From Pegoplata infirma (taxonomy: Eukaryota > Arthropoda > Insecta > Diptera > Anthomyiidae): a stretch of DNA of 64,000 bases. Each line of letters starts with the position of its first letter. Within the stretch, counting starts at the first letter, position 1. A model generated the notes under the pieces. That model was not told the origin of the DNA and did no database searches. It saw only the letters and a list, made by a program, of their open reading frames with translations. The position numbers and the translations under genes are program-made. The stretch is from the NCBI GenBank assembly GCA_963921195.1, contig OY992537.1:72794894-72858893 (forward strand), given 5' to 3'. This document shows, in pieces, positions 12,357 through 23,830 of this stretch.

Positions 12357-12757
12357 CACAGAAAAAAATAAAAAAAATATTTGAGTAAATTTTTAACACT
12401 ATTGAGTAAATATTACTCAATTTTGAATCAGTAAACGATTTAATAGTATTGAGTAAATTTTTAATAAAAATTTATTAAATGTGTGAAAAAAAATTTGAGT
12501 AAATTTTTAATTGACACAATTAAAAATTTCTAAAAATTTCTCTATTTATTTTTTTTTAAAGTTTAAAAAAGATTTAAATTTTTTACAAAAAAAAAAAAAA
12601 AAACAAAAAACTTGTTTTTTCAAACTTTACCAAACATATTCATGTCTCAAAAACATAGGAATATTTTATAAAGAAGATTACAAACTTTCATAATTTTTTG
12701 TTTTTAAATTTAAACAAGTGATTACTCAAATTTGTTTCCTCCATATTTTTTTCTGTG
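12357..12757. mobile_element. CACAGAAAAAAATA-ended inverted-repeat element
   Basis: Left CACAGAAAAAAATA and right TATTTTTTTCTGTG are inverted. Internal TTGAGTAAATTTTTAA motifs recur in direct and inverted form, with ATTACTCAAATTT at the right. Duplication not clear. A related single end (TTTTTTTTCTGTG) lies at about 4880. No coding capacity; the frame at 12511 is K/F-rich low complexity. Confidence 0.5.
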
Positions 12758-12934
12758 AACGTTCAGGCAAATTTTTAATCTCTTAGGCATAAAATAAACC
12801 TGTGGAGCTCGGCGATCACAATTTTGAATTTTGGAAACTTTTCAAAAAAAAAAATGTAAAAAAAATAATTGCAACATCATTTGTTATTTTTGATGCGCTG
12901 AACACTAATATCGAAAATTTTTTAATTCAGTCGA

Positions 12935-13465
12935 ATCATATTCTGAGACATTTTTTGTACAGAAAAATTCTCAGATTCTGAGACCTTTTTCGTATAGAAA
13001 AATTCTTAGATTCTGAGACAGTTTTTCGTATAAACATTCTGAGACATTCTTCGTATAGAAAAATAATCAGATTTTAGGACATCTTTCGTATAGAAAAATT
13101 CTCAGATTCTGAAACACTTTTCGTAAAGAAAAATTTTCAGGTTCTAAGACATTTTTGTAAAGAAAAAGTCTCAGATTCAGAGACATTTTTCGTATAGAAA
13201 AATTGTCAGATTCAGAGACATTTTTCGTTTAGAAAAATCGTCAGATTCTGAGACAGTTTTCGTAACGAAAATCTCTCAGATTCTGAGACAATTTTCTTAA
13301 ATTCTCTGATTCTTTTTTCGTATAAAAAATACTCAGATTCTGAGATATTTTTCGTACAAATGCTCAGATTGTGAGACATTTTTCGTATAAACATTTTTCG
13401 TATAAAAAAACTTAGATTCTGAGACATTTTTTGAATAGAAAAGTTCTCAGATTCAGAGACATTAA
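12935..13465. repeat. Minisatellite, ~40-bp unit TCTGAGACATTTTTCGTATAG
   Basis: About a dozen imperfect units follow one another, each containing ATTCTGAGACATTTTTCGTA then GAAAAATTCTCAG. Many units carry point changes or short deletions. A more decayed array of the same motif occupies about 62040-62860. The 71-codon minus-strand frame at 13212 is a translation of this repeat. Confidence 0.8.
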
Positions 13466-13569
13466 TACCTCAATATCCTGGCTACATGCCTGAGTCGAAC
13501 GGTTTTCGTGATATCGCTATTTACCTTTTGCAAACAAATTTCGGTTTTTCCAACGTTGAAGAAATTTTT

Positions 13570-14450
13570 AAATAAAATCACAAATTCTGATTAATTTTTA
13601 TTAAACAATAAAAATTATTTTATTCGACCTTTAAAATATTATATTTGAGGATGTTTATTCTGGCTCGAGGTCATTATTTTCTTTACTAATTAAAACCATG
13701 ATATTCTCATAGCATAATTTTCAAGAAAATTATTTTTTTGTTTTAAATTTATTTATATTGGTCATTTTTGCTCGACACGTGTTTCGGAATTTGTCAGATT
13801 CTATTGTCAAGATTATTTAGCAAAAATAGAAACGATTTACTACAAAGTAGCAAACGAGTCTAATGACAAATCGTTTGTGCACAAACTAAAGTATTAATAC
13901 ATATTCGACTCTATCCACAATGTGAATTAGAAAGACGAAGAAATTGTCAATAACCAACATTTTTACATATGATAGTCCATTGGACTACAACAATATGTTA
14001 TTTGTTGTTGTGAGTGTAATAATACCACATTAGGGTTATTCATCACTATGGCGTGCCAACCATTATGTTCAAACTCTGATTATTTTTTATTAAACAATAA
14101 AAATTGTTTTATTCGACCTTTAAAATATTATATTTTGAGGATGTTTATTCTGGCTCGAGGTCATTATTTTCTTTACTAATTAAAACCATGATATTCTCAT
14201 AGCATAATTTTTAAGATTGCTTTGTAGTAAATCGTTTCTATTTTTGATAAATAATCTTGACAATGGAATCTAACAAATTCCGAAACACGTGTCGATTAAG
14301 TCTTGCAAAAATAACCAACATAAATAAATTTAAAACAAAAAAATAATTTTCTTGAAAATTATGCTATTAGAATATCATGGTTTTAATTAGTAAAGAAAAT
14401 AATGACCTCGAGCCAGAATTAACATCCTCAAAATATAATAGAATCACAAT
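13570..14450. repeat. Composite palindromic repeat with ACACGTGT motifs
   Basis: A block of about 140 bp (TATTCGACCTTTAAAATATT ... CATGATATTCTCATAGCAT) occurs at 13617-13730 and again in the same direction at 14107-14205. An inverted copy occupies about 14335-14440. Each inverted partner carries the motif CCGAAACACGTGTCG (minus strand near 13777, plus strand near 14281). It belongs to the same family as the interrupted element at 20176-22905. Confidence 0.6.
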
Positions 14451-14946
14451 TTTTTTCTTGACACTTTCATTGAGCTTAAGACGAGCTTTTATTTAAATAA
14501 AATTTGATCCAATTTTCACTATTTTAACCCGTTTCGTTCTCCGGTCAAAGTTTTGGATTTTTGAAAAATTTTTACGAAAAAGTTTGGATTTTTGAAAAAT
14601 TAAAAAATAAATTTCTTTGTTTTTGTTTTATGATCAATTTTTGTTTAATGTTATTTGAGACAGGGCTACCTTTTAAAAATAAGCTTAAACCTTTGAAACA
14701 AACCCTTGAAGAACCCTAGTGAATTTGTCTCGGAAAATATTCGTAGAACATTTTAACCTACGTGCATTTAGCACGTTTTATTGGACTTCTTTGATAGTTT
14801 TTGAAAAAAAAAATAAATAAAATGTCCCCTTAAAATGTGCGTTAAAGGGTTAATATGTTCTAAGAAAAGAAGCAACATAAATTTTTACTGAAGGCACCTA
14901 AGAACATTACCTAGCTCAGAAGTATATTTGGAGGTTTTGATCTACT

Positions 14947-15157
14947 AAACCGTGTTTCACTGTTTAAAGGTCACAATATTCGACCGATTTATCGACCAAC
15001 TTGTTTGACGACAAGTTGGACATCTTATCAACATACCTAGTTGGAAGATTGCATGCAAATTGCTCGTGTAACTGCAAGTAAAACAACTTATCAAGCAAAC
15101 AAGTTGAACGATTTATCAGTCATCTACTGTGGCCTTTACACTGTGCAACACGGTTTT
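14947..15157. mobile_element. Small palindromic MITE (~210 bp)
   Basis: AAACCGTGTTTCACTG ... CAACTTGTTTG at the left pairs with CAAACAAGTTG ... GCACAGTG-like/CAACACGGTTT at the right. The arms are about 85 bp with mismatches. Flanking duplication not resolved. The surrounding 14450-15450 holds no gene that I can see. Confidence 0.5.
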
Positions 15158-15450
15158 GTTGAACAGTGTTATCTAATGTTTGTGTTAAGTGAAAATCATT
15201 TTAATTAAACTTTGTTTTAAAATAGCTAATGGAATTTTCCCATATAATTGCATCAGCTTAAAAGGCTTATTTTCCATTTTGCAATAAATTCAAATATCTC
15301 TAATGGATTTTTTATTAAAATTTTAGTTAATTTAGAAAAAACTTACAACGTCATTTGAAACTACAATAGAATTATGATTATACTGGTACTGAAGTTAAAT
15401 TTACTACTCACATTTTTTAAAAATTTGCGAATTTAATAAAATACTTCGTA

Positions 15451-16384
15451 CACTAAAAAAATTAACTAAAAATGGGAAAATTAACTAAATTGGAGAAAAA
15501 TCGGTAATGATTTTCTTTCGTTTTATTTCATATTTTTCTTATAAATAAGGAAAATGAAATAGGAAAAATTTTGATCCTGTGTTGTTCATTCACATTTAAG
15601 GACTATTGAGTCCTTTAAGGATCGAACATTTTTTTCCGTGTCGCTCTACCTTTCATTGTTTTTGAGATACGGGAATTATGGGCCCAATGGGATCTTAAAA
15701 ATTTTAAAAAGTGGATAATAATGAATTTTGTACCATTTTTTTCCTCAGTTTCCATTAAATGAGTTCAAAAGTTATGTTTAAAAATTCGAACTTTTTTTTT
15801 TTAAATCATTGAAATTTTCCGTAGTTTATTGCCACTTTTTGGAACCTTCTGGAAATCCAAAGAAAGAAAACATTTAAAAACGAGCTGTATTAAATGTATT
15901 TCATACTGAAATAAAAAATAAATTAAATTGAATCCAGAATAAAACCGATCGTCACTACTTTAGATTCTACTGTATTTGTTTATCGGTCGGTAGTTGCTGT
16001 TTGTGACTTTACTCCTTCCTTTATAAATTTCCTATTGACAAGTTTTTGTTGTAAGAATAAAAAATATATTTCAATTAATAACGAACGAATCAAACGAAAT
16101 CAAAAGTAATTTTTTATTATAATCGCTCGTAAACGTTTCCTAAGAAAAATCATTAAAAACAAGACACGACTATTTTCACACTAAATGACTCGAGTGTCTA
16201 GATAGATTTTATACGAAAACTATACAGGCAGGTTGTGTTTATTAAAAAAAAAGGAAGGTATACCAAGAAATATAATGGAAATTTATAAAAAAAAACATTT
16301 GGGAGCTACAAAGGAAAAATGTCTGCGAAGATTTTACTCTTGCACAAACCATTGAATCATGATAATGTTTTGCTGTATAAATAG
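15451..16384. other. CACTAAAAAA end and decayed repeat DNA, no gene seen
   Basis: TA followed by CACTAAAAAAATTAACTAAA at 15449 matches the left terminus and subterminal GGGAAAATTAACTAAA motif of the element at 7373-8365. About 15640-15700 resembles the inner part of the 60619-61476 element (GCTCTACC ... TTTTTGAGATACG). No right terminus is clear. The remainder is AT-rich with no recognisable gene. Confidence 0.4.
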
Positions 16385-18514
16385 TAGGCTGGGTCGTATT
16401 CCAACAAAGTGCTCAGATCAACTATTAATAGTGAAAAAAAGTTGGTACAAGTAAATACAAGCAATTTAAACCCAAAATGAACAAAATCGGTCCATGGCTT
16501 CCGTTCTCGCATTGCGGGTCAAAATTGCGGTTTTTGAAAAAATGGACATAATTTAAAAAAAAAATTAAATATTTAAAAAAAAATTATTAAAAAAAAATTT
16601 TTTTTTTTGTATCGCATTAATTCAAAGATATTTAGAAAAATTTTGTTTGTTTTTTTCGGATATCGATAACCCACCCAAACGTGAGGCCAAAAAAAACTCA
16701 CATTTTTAACATGGAGCTCAAAACTACTTTTTCACTATTTTAAAAATTTAGTGAAACAAAATTTTTAAATATATTAGTTTATCCACTTGATATCATTGAA
16801 TACATCTCAGAGATCGTAGAAAAAAATTTCCAGAACATGTGTTTTCCAGAACATGTGTTTTTATCGACATTTTTGACTAATTTGTAGTTGTTAGCAACAT
16901 TGTACTTAAATTAACCAACTTTTTTTGTTCAAATGGTTGTTTTGGACCATAGTAACTCTGCTTTGAAATAATATGCTTTTTGGACAACGTTAACCCTTGC
17001 CGGCACGAGGTTAAAAATTCCTCTAATGAAATTTTCGAAAATTCCTCACTCTAAAATCGTGTATGTGTTTAAATAATGAACAATTACAAATTTATACAAA
17101 GTTTTCTTGAAGGACATCTTTAACCCTTGTTGAACGAACGCCCAAAAAACAGCTGTTTTTTTGCTCATAGTCAAAATGGACTTTTTTGACATATTAAATA
17201 ATATGTTTTTCACTTTTAGCTTTACACAGTAAAAACGACGAAGACGTAATGAAATTTTGGATGCCATTTTTTTTATTTTATTTAGTTTTAAACACTTTCC
17301 GCTTAAGTGCGCTTACTTTAAAACGTTAATTTAAATGCGATCGTTTAAATGCATTCAGAAATTTCACCACGTCATCTTCGTTGTTCCTGGGTTAAGCTAA
17401 GAGTGAAAAACTTATTTAGTATGTTAAAAAGTCCATTTTGACTATGATTATAAAATGAGAGATATGTACATCTGCGAGTGAATCGTTTGAGCGGGGAATG
17501 CATTTAAACGATCGCATTTAAATTAACGTTTTAAAGTAAGCGCATTTATGCGGAAAGTGTTTAAATCTAAATTAAATAAAAAAAAAAGGCATCCGAAATT
17601 TCATTACGTCCTCGTCGTTTTTACTGTGTAAAGCTAAAAGTGAAAAACATATTATTTAATATGTCAAAAAAGTCCATTTTGACTATGAGCAAAAAAAACA
17701 GCTGTTTTTTGGGCGTTCGTTCAACAAGGGTTAAAGATGTCCTTCAAGAAAACTTTGTATAAATTTGTAATTGTTCATTATTTAAACTCATACACGATTT
17801 TAGAGAGAGGAATTTTCGAAAATTTCATTGGAGGAATTTTTAACCTCGTGCCGGCAAGGGTTAACGTTGTCCAAAAAGCATATTATTTCAAAGCAGAGTT
17901 ACTATGGTCCAAAACAACCATTTGAACAAAAAAAGTTGGTTAATTTAAGTAAAATGTTGCTAACAACTACAAATTAGTCAAAAATGTCGATAAAAACACA
18001 TGTTCTGGAAAACCGCTAAATTCAAATTGCTCCACACACCAACTGGACGAAGGAATTTAACTAAGAATTTTTTTCTACAATCCCTGAGATGCATTCAATG
18101 ATATCAAGTGGATAAACTAATATATTTAAAAATTTTGTTTCACTAAATTTTTAAAATAGTGAAAAAGTATTTTTGAGCTCCATGTTAAAAATGTGAGTTT
18201 TTTTTTGGCCTCACGTTTAGGTGGGTTATCGATATCCGAAAAAAACAAACAAAATTTTTCTAAATATCTTTGAATTAATGCGATACAAAAAAAAAAATTT
18301 TTTTTTTATAATTTTTTTTTAAATATTTAATTTTTTTTTTTTTTAAATTATGTCCATTTTTTCAAAAACCGCAATTTTGACCCGCAATGCGAGAACGGAA
18401 GCCATGGACCGATTTTGTTCATTTTGGTTTTAAATTGCTTGTATTTACTTGTACCAACTTTTTTTCACTATTAATAGTTGATCTGAGCACTTTGTTGGAA
18501 TACGACCCAGCCTA
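16385..18514. mobile_element. hAT-like foldback element, 8-bp duplication
   Basis: Terminal repeats TAGGCTGGGTCGTATTCC / GGAATACGACCCAGCCTA, flanked by the exact 8-bp direct repeat ATAAATAG (16377-16384, 18515-18522). The arms are near-perfect inverted copies of almost 1 kb each, meeting around 17360-17490. The right arm has a ~55-bp segment (near 18015) absent from the left. An 8-bp duplication is the hAT hallmark, and the terminus is nearly that of 29228-32759. The 60-75 codon frames inside are mirror-image by-products. Confidence 0.8.
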
Positions 18515-18719
18515 ATAAATAGGTGATATTTCCAAAGCAAAATTTTTCTAGAAAAAATAAGGCAATATTAATTTGTCATTCCTTGCAAAACGCATTGAAA
18601 TATCGGTCGAGAACTCCATTATGTTTATATTTTATTGATCCGTACAGGTTTCTAAGACATTCTAGTTATATCTATCAATCTGTTTGTTTGTGTTTGTCGA
18701 TAAAAAAAATTTTTGATGA

Positions 18720-18960
18720 AAAAAAGTTTTAAATGAAAAAATATTATTGATAAAAAAAATATTTGATGAAAAAAAAAAAAAATTATGAAAAAAAAAATAT
18801 TTTTGAAAAAAAAATGTATGACAAAGAAACATTTATGAAAAAAAAATATTGATTAAAAAAAAATATTTACGAAAAAAATATTGATAAAAAAATAATGATG
18901 AAAAAAAAAAAATATTAATAGAAAAATATTGATGAAAAAAATATTGATAAAAAAAATGTG
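18720..18960. repeat. Minisatellite (TTGATRAAAAAAATA)n
   Basis: Repeated ATTGATGAAAAAAATATT-like units of 14-20 bases with variable A-run lengths. The same repeat is at 22905-23470; the two arrays bracket the palindromic elements between them. Minus-strand frames rich in F, I, Y and Q (18833-19021) are artefacts. Confidence 0.75.
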
Positions 18961-18983
18961 TTTTAATTTTTATTAAATAATAA

Positions 18984-20175
18984 CACTGCGTGACAAAACT
19001 AACCACTATTTTAGAAAACAATATATTTCGGACATGCTGAATCGAATGGCGTACTCCGTTTTTCGATGTATGGTACAGTTTTCTTGTAAAATGTCATTAA
19101 AGATTGGATAATTTTCAGCTGCTTTTTTAACAAAATAAACTCCAAAGCTAATGATTTTTAAATTTTATCGCATGGAAAACAAAGATATAACTTGTAACAA
19201 TATTTCTAATATAAATTTGGTTTAAAGCTTTTTATCTTAAGCCCTTAAATTCGCGGATTTCTTCATTTTTTTAAGTTTTCGCGAAATTAACCGCTAAATT
19301 GGTCTCTGATAAAAAACTTGCATTTTGTGGATCATAAAGGCGTCCATGACACTACGAATAGTGGACAAAAAACATCTATGTTATATGGACCATCATGATG
19401 AAAATCGGGAAAAACCGTTTTTTTGTATATGGCAGCATCACTTTAGGAGATGATTCATCTCTTCATCTTTTAATATATAATGTAAGAACCTTAAACAATG
19501 AACTGACCCAAAATTTGTCCAAAAAAGTTTTCATTTGCAAAAGTTATCTTAACAAAAACTATAATTATTGTATCGCAAACACTGAAATAATAGTTTTTGT
19601 TAAGATAACTTTTGCAAATGAAAACTTTTTTGGCCGAATTTTTGGTCAGGTAGTTGTTTAAGGTTCCCACATTATATACTAAAAGATGGCACCTTAAATC
19701 ATCTCGTAAAGTGATGCTGGAATATACAAAAAAACGGTTTTTTGCGATTTTCATCATGATGGTCCAAAATAACATAGGTGTTTTTTGGCCACTATTCGTA
19801 TTGTTAGGGATGCATTTTTGATTCATTAAAAGCAAGTTCTTTATCAAAGACCAATTTGGCTGTTTCGCGAAAACCTCAAAAAATCAAGAAATTCGCGAAT
19901 TTAATGGCTTAAGATGAAAAGCTTTAAACCAAATTTGTATAAGAAATATTGCTACAAGTCATATCTTTGTTTTCCATGTCATAAAATTTATAAACTATTT
20001 ACTTTGCTAATTTTTTGGTTAAAAAACTGGCTCGAAATCAGCAAATCTTTAACGACATTTTGCAAGAAAACTGTACCATACATCGAAAAACGGAGTACGC
20101 CATTCGAATCAGCATGTCCGAAATATATAGAAATGATGGTCGTAACTCTTGTTTGTTTTTTAGTGTTCCGCAGTG
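18984..20175. mobile_element. Foldback element with CACTGCG ends
   Basis: Left CACTGCGTGACAAAACTAA and right inverted partner ending CGCAGTG; TAATAA (at least TAA) is repeated on both sides. The arms are long imperfect inverted copies meeting near 19570, where AAAACTATAATTATTG opens a small loop between two copies of AAGTTATCTTAACAAAAACT. The matched frames 19395 plus and 19491 minus, with similar peptides, are simply the two arms. It interrupts a copy of the 13570-type repeat. A TAA target would fit PIF/Harbinger, but the flank is too simple to decide. Confidence 0.65.
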
Positions 20176-20334
20176 TAATAATTAGTTATTTATTCGACCT
20201 TTTAATTGTGCAATGAAAAAGAGTTTATTCTGATTCGAGGCCTTTTCATGTTCCCCATTATTAATTAACATAAAAAATACTTATGAGAACTCCACTTTCA
20301 TTATTAGGATATTCTCCCATTAAATACTCATAGA

Positions 20335-21174
20335 CACTGTTGCCAGATTTGACGATTTCTCTGCATTTTGACGATTTTTACTCCCCAAAACATCAAAATG
20401 ACGATTTGACGATTTTTACCCATAAAATGACGATTTTTAAAAATAACAAAAACCTGACAATTTTTTCTACTTTTTAAAAAAATTTTAATAGAACTTTAGT
20501 ATTCAATGAATATTTTTTGCTTATTGTTAGTTAAAAAAAAAAAACTATCCACCAATATTTTTGTACAAAAGAAACAAGCGAGAGTGTTACATATCTTTTT
20601 CTCTCCAAAATGTAAAAAAATTATAGGTTTTATAGGAGTTTTTTGGCGGAGGACCAATCTTTTCTTTTTATAAAATATTTATGCAATTTTATCATAATTA
20701 TTTTTTATAGAATTGTTTTCAAAAAAGGATGGACAGAAAAACAAATACATTTTTCAATTAACTTGACCCAACTGCATGACCTTTTCTTTCATAAAAATAT
20801 TTTATATGCTTAAAAATATAACAAAAACTGTAAAAAAAATCAGAGGTAGGTTTAGTTTTACATGGGGGAATTTTGTTCTTCCTGGTCTGATTTTGCCAAT
20901 TTTCGAATCGAAGCATCCAATGGCCATTAGATATATTTGTGCCAAACTGCACGTATTAAGCTCTTTTAGAATTGGACTGCATCATGTCGTCAACAGACGG
21001 GCGGACATCGCTTGAATGTCTTAGAATTGATCTTTAATCAAGGATAAATATACCTTTTTTTTATTTTGACGATTTTTTGACGATTTTTGCAAATGGGATG
21101 ACGATTTTGACGATTTTTTATTTAAAAATTGAAAATTTTTGACGATTTTGCACCCAACAATTCTGGCAACCCTG
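20335..21174. mobile_element. hAT-like MITE with GACGATTT subterminal repeats
   Basis: Ends CACTGTTGCCAGATTTGACG and CAATTCTGGCAACCCTG are inverted hAT-type termini. CTCATAGA is duplicated exactly (20327-20334, 21175-21182). GACGATTTTT motifs cluster within about 100 bp of both ends. The interior contains part of a DINE-like core (20880-21055, including CAGACGGGCGGACATCGC). The overlapping 79- and 64-codon frames are not genes. Confidence 0.85.
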
Positions 21175-21228
21175 CTCATAGAGTCGAAAATCATATTTGC
21201 TTTCTCACTAAGTTGAGATAATTCAAAG

Positions 21229-22635
21229 CAGTGTTGCCATAAAAGAATTTTGAAAAAATGCTAAATAGCAGAAAAAATAGTGCTAAAATGCTCTACAGAC
21301 CAAAAAAAAAGTGCTAGATTTTTTTTAAATTTTTTTCTCTTAAATCAACAAATAATGATTTTTAATAACACCGTCTGACACACTTTTGTGCGTTTAAAAG
21401 GTTAAAATGTTCAACAAAAATATTGTGCATCAAATTTCACTAGGGATAGTTGAAAGCCAAGAGTTCGGTAGATATGAGCAAAATGCATGTAAAGTAAAAT
21501 TGTAAAGTTTCTTTGGTGAAACACAATATAATGAAATTTGATACTTTACAATTTTACTTTTTTAAGCATTAATGCGAATTGATTTTTAAAACCTGAGAAA
21601 CACGAGAATAACATTTTTATCCCCACTATCTTGAGTGAACTTTTTCTATATTGCAAAAAAAAATATTTTTTGCATTTTTCGCGAAAACGCGTATTGATAT
21701 AGAATAACTGGAAGATACCGGCATTTTATTTTCGGCTCTACTCTCAGAATTTTTTGGTCTGGTTCATATATACAGCCAAAATTTTAGATTTTTCCAACGT
21801 TGCAACTGCTACTACAACGCGTTGTAATAACCGGTACACATATTTTCTTAATTTCAATTTGGTTTTCAGAATTTTAATTTATCCCAAATTTTTTTAATGA
21901 AATTACTCCCAACAATTTTAATATGAATTATAAAAATAGAAATTGTTTACATGGAAATTATTGAATTATTTTGCAAATTAATTCAAAACAATCATTATTC
22001 AGAAGAACAACAATGTCAATTAATATCAGTAAAAAATATTACGTTTGTCGCAAGGCGGAATGCATACCGCGAGTTATTGTTAAAAATGTCTAGTTCTTCA
22101 AAACAATAGTTTTCATTGATAACAATCATAAAAACTGCATGGCTAACTGAAGGCCTTCAAAAAAGTAAGAAAAATTTTTTAATACCCTGGAAGCTGGTCG
22201 TGCGCATTGAATTATTTAAAGTGTATGGCCCTATTCATATTAAAATTAACAAACTTATAACAGGTTTATAAAACAATTTTTGTATGGAAATCTGTTTTAT
22301 AAACCTGTTATAAAGTGTTCAAATTTGAATATGAATAAGGGGCTAAGAGAAGTGCACTTTGAAAAATTTTTTTTCGGTCTTTAAAATTTCTTCTTTTGAA
22401 GAGATACTTTTAAAATGTTTTGAATACATATGGTTGTATAAAAAGCGCCGCAGGCTAAAATTTTTTACAAGAGATTTTAACAAAAATATAAATATGTTGA
22501 AAAAAATGCTAAAAATGCTAAAAAATTATAAAAAAGTGCTAGCTTAGCACTTGGCACTTTTTTCCAAAACTTTAGTGCTAAGTCCAAAAAAATAGTGCTA
22601 GATCTAGCACTAAAAGTGCTAAAATGGCATCACTG
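21229..22635. mobile_element. hAT-like element with AGTGCTA subterminal repeats
   Basis: Termini CAGTGTTGCCATAAAA and TTTTAGCA-type right end finishing AAATGGCATCACTG; ATTCAAAG is duplicated exactly (21221-21228, 22636-22643). AGTGCTA/TAGCACT words are concentrated near both ends. The 1407-bp interior shows no transposase. It includes a small inverted-repeat MITE (22228-22345) and a half copy of the 2799 palindrome. Confidence 0.85.
22228..22345. mobile_element. ~118-bp palindromic MITE
   Basis: GGCCCTATTCATATT ... ACAGGTTTATAAAAC pairs with GTTTTATAAACCTGT ... AATATGAATAAGGGGC, leaving a loop of about 20 bases. TA lies near both flanks but the duplication is uncertain. Confidence 0.6.
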
Positions 22636-22692
22636 ATTCAAAGTATGAATATTTGATGTTTGCATGCTAACAGCATTACCTAATTTTCTAAA

Positions 22693-22742
22693 GAGTTCTG
22701 ATGATGGGGGAATTGGAACCCCCCCGAAATGATCGTCAATTC
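22693..22742 (+). ncRNA. Hammerhead-ribozyme-like motif (minimal helix III)
   Basis: Seen: stem I GAGTT/AATTC (one G-U), core CTGATGA, one unpaired T, stem II GGGGG/CCCCC with a 10-base loop, then GAAA. A two-pair helix III (A-T and T-G) is capped by the palindromic loop GATC, and GTC falls at the expected cleavage position. Type I hammerheads with tiny helix III are known from Penelope-like retroelements. The unpaired T before stem II and the G-U pairs may weaken it. Activity and element class are inference. Confidence 0.45.
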
Positions 22743-22904
22743 ATTCCTGAAAATTTCCAAATTTGTTGAAAGCCAAAAACTCTATGAGTATTTAATGGGA
22801 GAATATCCTAATAAAGCAAGTAGAGTTATCATATGTACTTTTTATGTTAATTCATAATGGGAAACATGAAAAGACCTCGAATAAGAATAAACTCTTTTTC
22901 ATTG

Positions 22905-23470
22905 ATAAAAAAAAAATGTTGATGAAAAAAAATATTGATAGAAAAAAATATTGATGAAAAAAAAAAATTATGAAAAACCAAAAATTATAGATGAAAAAAA
23001 AAATATGGATGAAAAAACTAAAAATATTTAAAAAAAAAATATTGATAGAAAAAAAATATTGATGGAAAAAAAATATTGATGAAAAAAAATATTAATGAAA
23101 AAAAATATTGATAAAAAAAAAAATTTATGAAAAAAATTAAAAAATAAATATTGATGAAAAAGATTAAAAAAAAAATATTGATGAAAAAGATAAAAAATAT
23201 TGATGAAAAAAAATATTGATAGAACAAAAATTAAAAAAGAAATTGATAAAAAACAAAATATATGGATGAAAAAAAATATATTGATGAAAAAACTAAAAAT
23301 ATTTTTTATAAAAAATAATGATAGAAAACAAGTGAGAGTGTTAAATTCGGCTGAGTATACACCCATACTGTGGTTGGAGGGTATACAAATATTGATGAAA
23401 AAAAATATTGATGGAAAAAAAATATTGACAACAAAAAATATTGATGAAAAAATGCTAAAAAATAATTATG
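22905..23470. repeat. Minisatellite (ATATTGATGAAAAAAA)n with DINE-like scrap
   Basis: Dozens of AATATTGATGAAAAAA-type units with variable spacing. At about 23330-23390 a short DINE-like piece interrupts it (AAATTCGGCTGAGTATACACCC ends near GGAGGGTATAC). Minus-strand frames of up to 112 codons made of F, I, Y, S and Q are artefacts. 23470-23830 shows no feature. Confidence 0.75.
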
Positions 23471-23830
23471 TTACGTTCTATTCACCAGCTGGTGAATATT
23501 TTTTTATTCACCACTAGGTGCATTACTATCCAAGTTACAAACCCAAGTTACTAAAATTTTTGGTTTTAAGAAAATGAAAACAGTAATTCGTAGTTATTTT
23601 TTGTTAATCGTTAGCATATATAAGTAGTCAAACTGAGGTGGAGTCCTGCAACTTTTTTAAAATTAGACACCAACCTAAAACACTATCATGTTAAAATAAA
23701 ATTACCGCAATGAGCATTAGTTGATGGTTTAAACTTCATTCACATGGTTGACAAAAAAGTTTGCACAATATTTTATTTTGAAAACTGATAATTCTCAGTC
23801 ATTTCTATTTGGATTACTTGGCAATGAGTA

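Larger units (their letters stand above)
20176..22905. mobile_element. Palindromic element interrupted by two hAT-like insertions
   Basis: The left arm (TATTCGACC ... GATATTCTCCCATTAAATAC, 20192-20330) is the reverse complement of 22770-22900. It is homologous to the 13570-14450 repeat. Two hAT-like elements (20335-21174 and 21229-22635) lie inside, each with its own 8-bp duplication, so the original element was far shorter. The unit carries a hammerhead-like motif (22693-22742) just inside its right arm. No protein frame. Confidence 0.65.

Noticed and set aside
12935..13465. CRISPR-like array
   Set aside because: Units are contiguous and diverged with no unique spacers; the host is eukaryotic.
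17046..17925. Shared peptide MSFKKTLYKFVIVHYLN on both strands as a conserved protein
   Set aside because: It is mirrored by the 16385-18514 palindrome, so the identity is structural.
19395..19847. Two similar peptides on opposite strands as a duplicated gene pair
   Set aside because: They are the two arms of a foldback element read outward; no other gene signal.
23028..23366. 112-codon minus-strand frame rich in F, I, Y, S and Q as a membrane protein
   Set aside because: It is a translation of the ATATTGATGAAAAAA minisatellite; neighbouring frames give the same composition.
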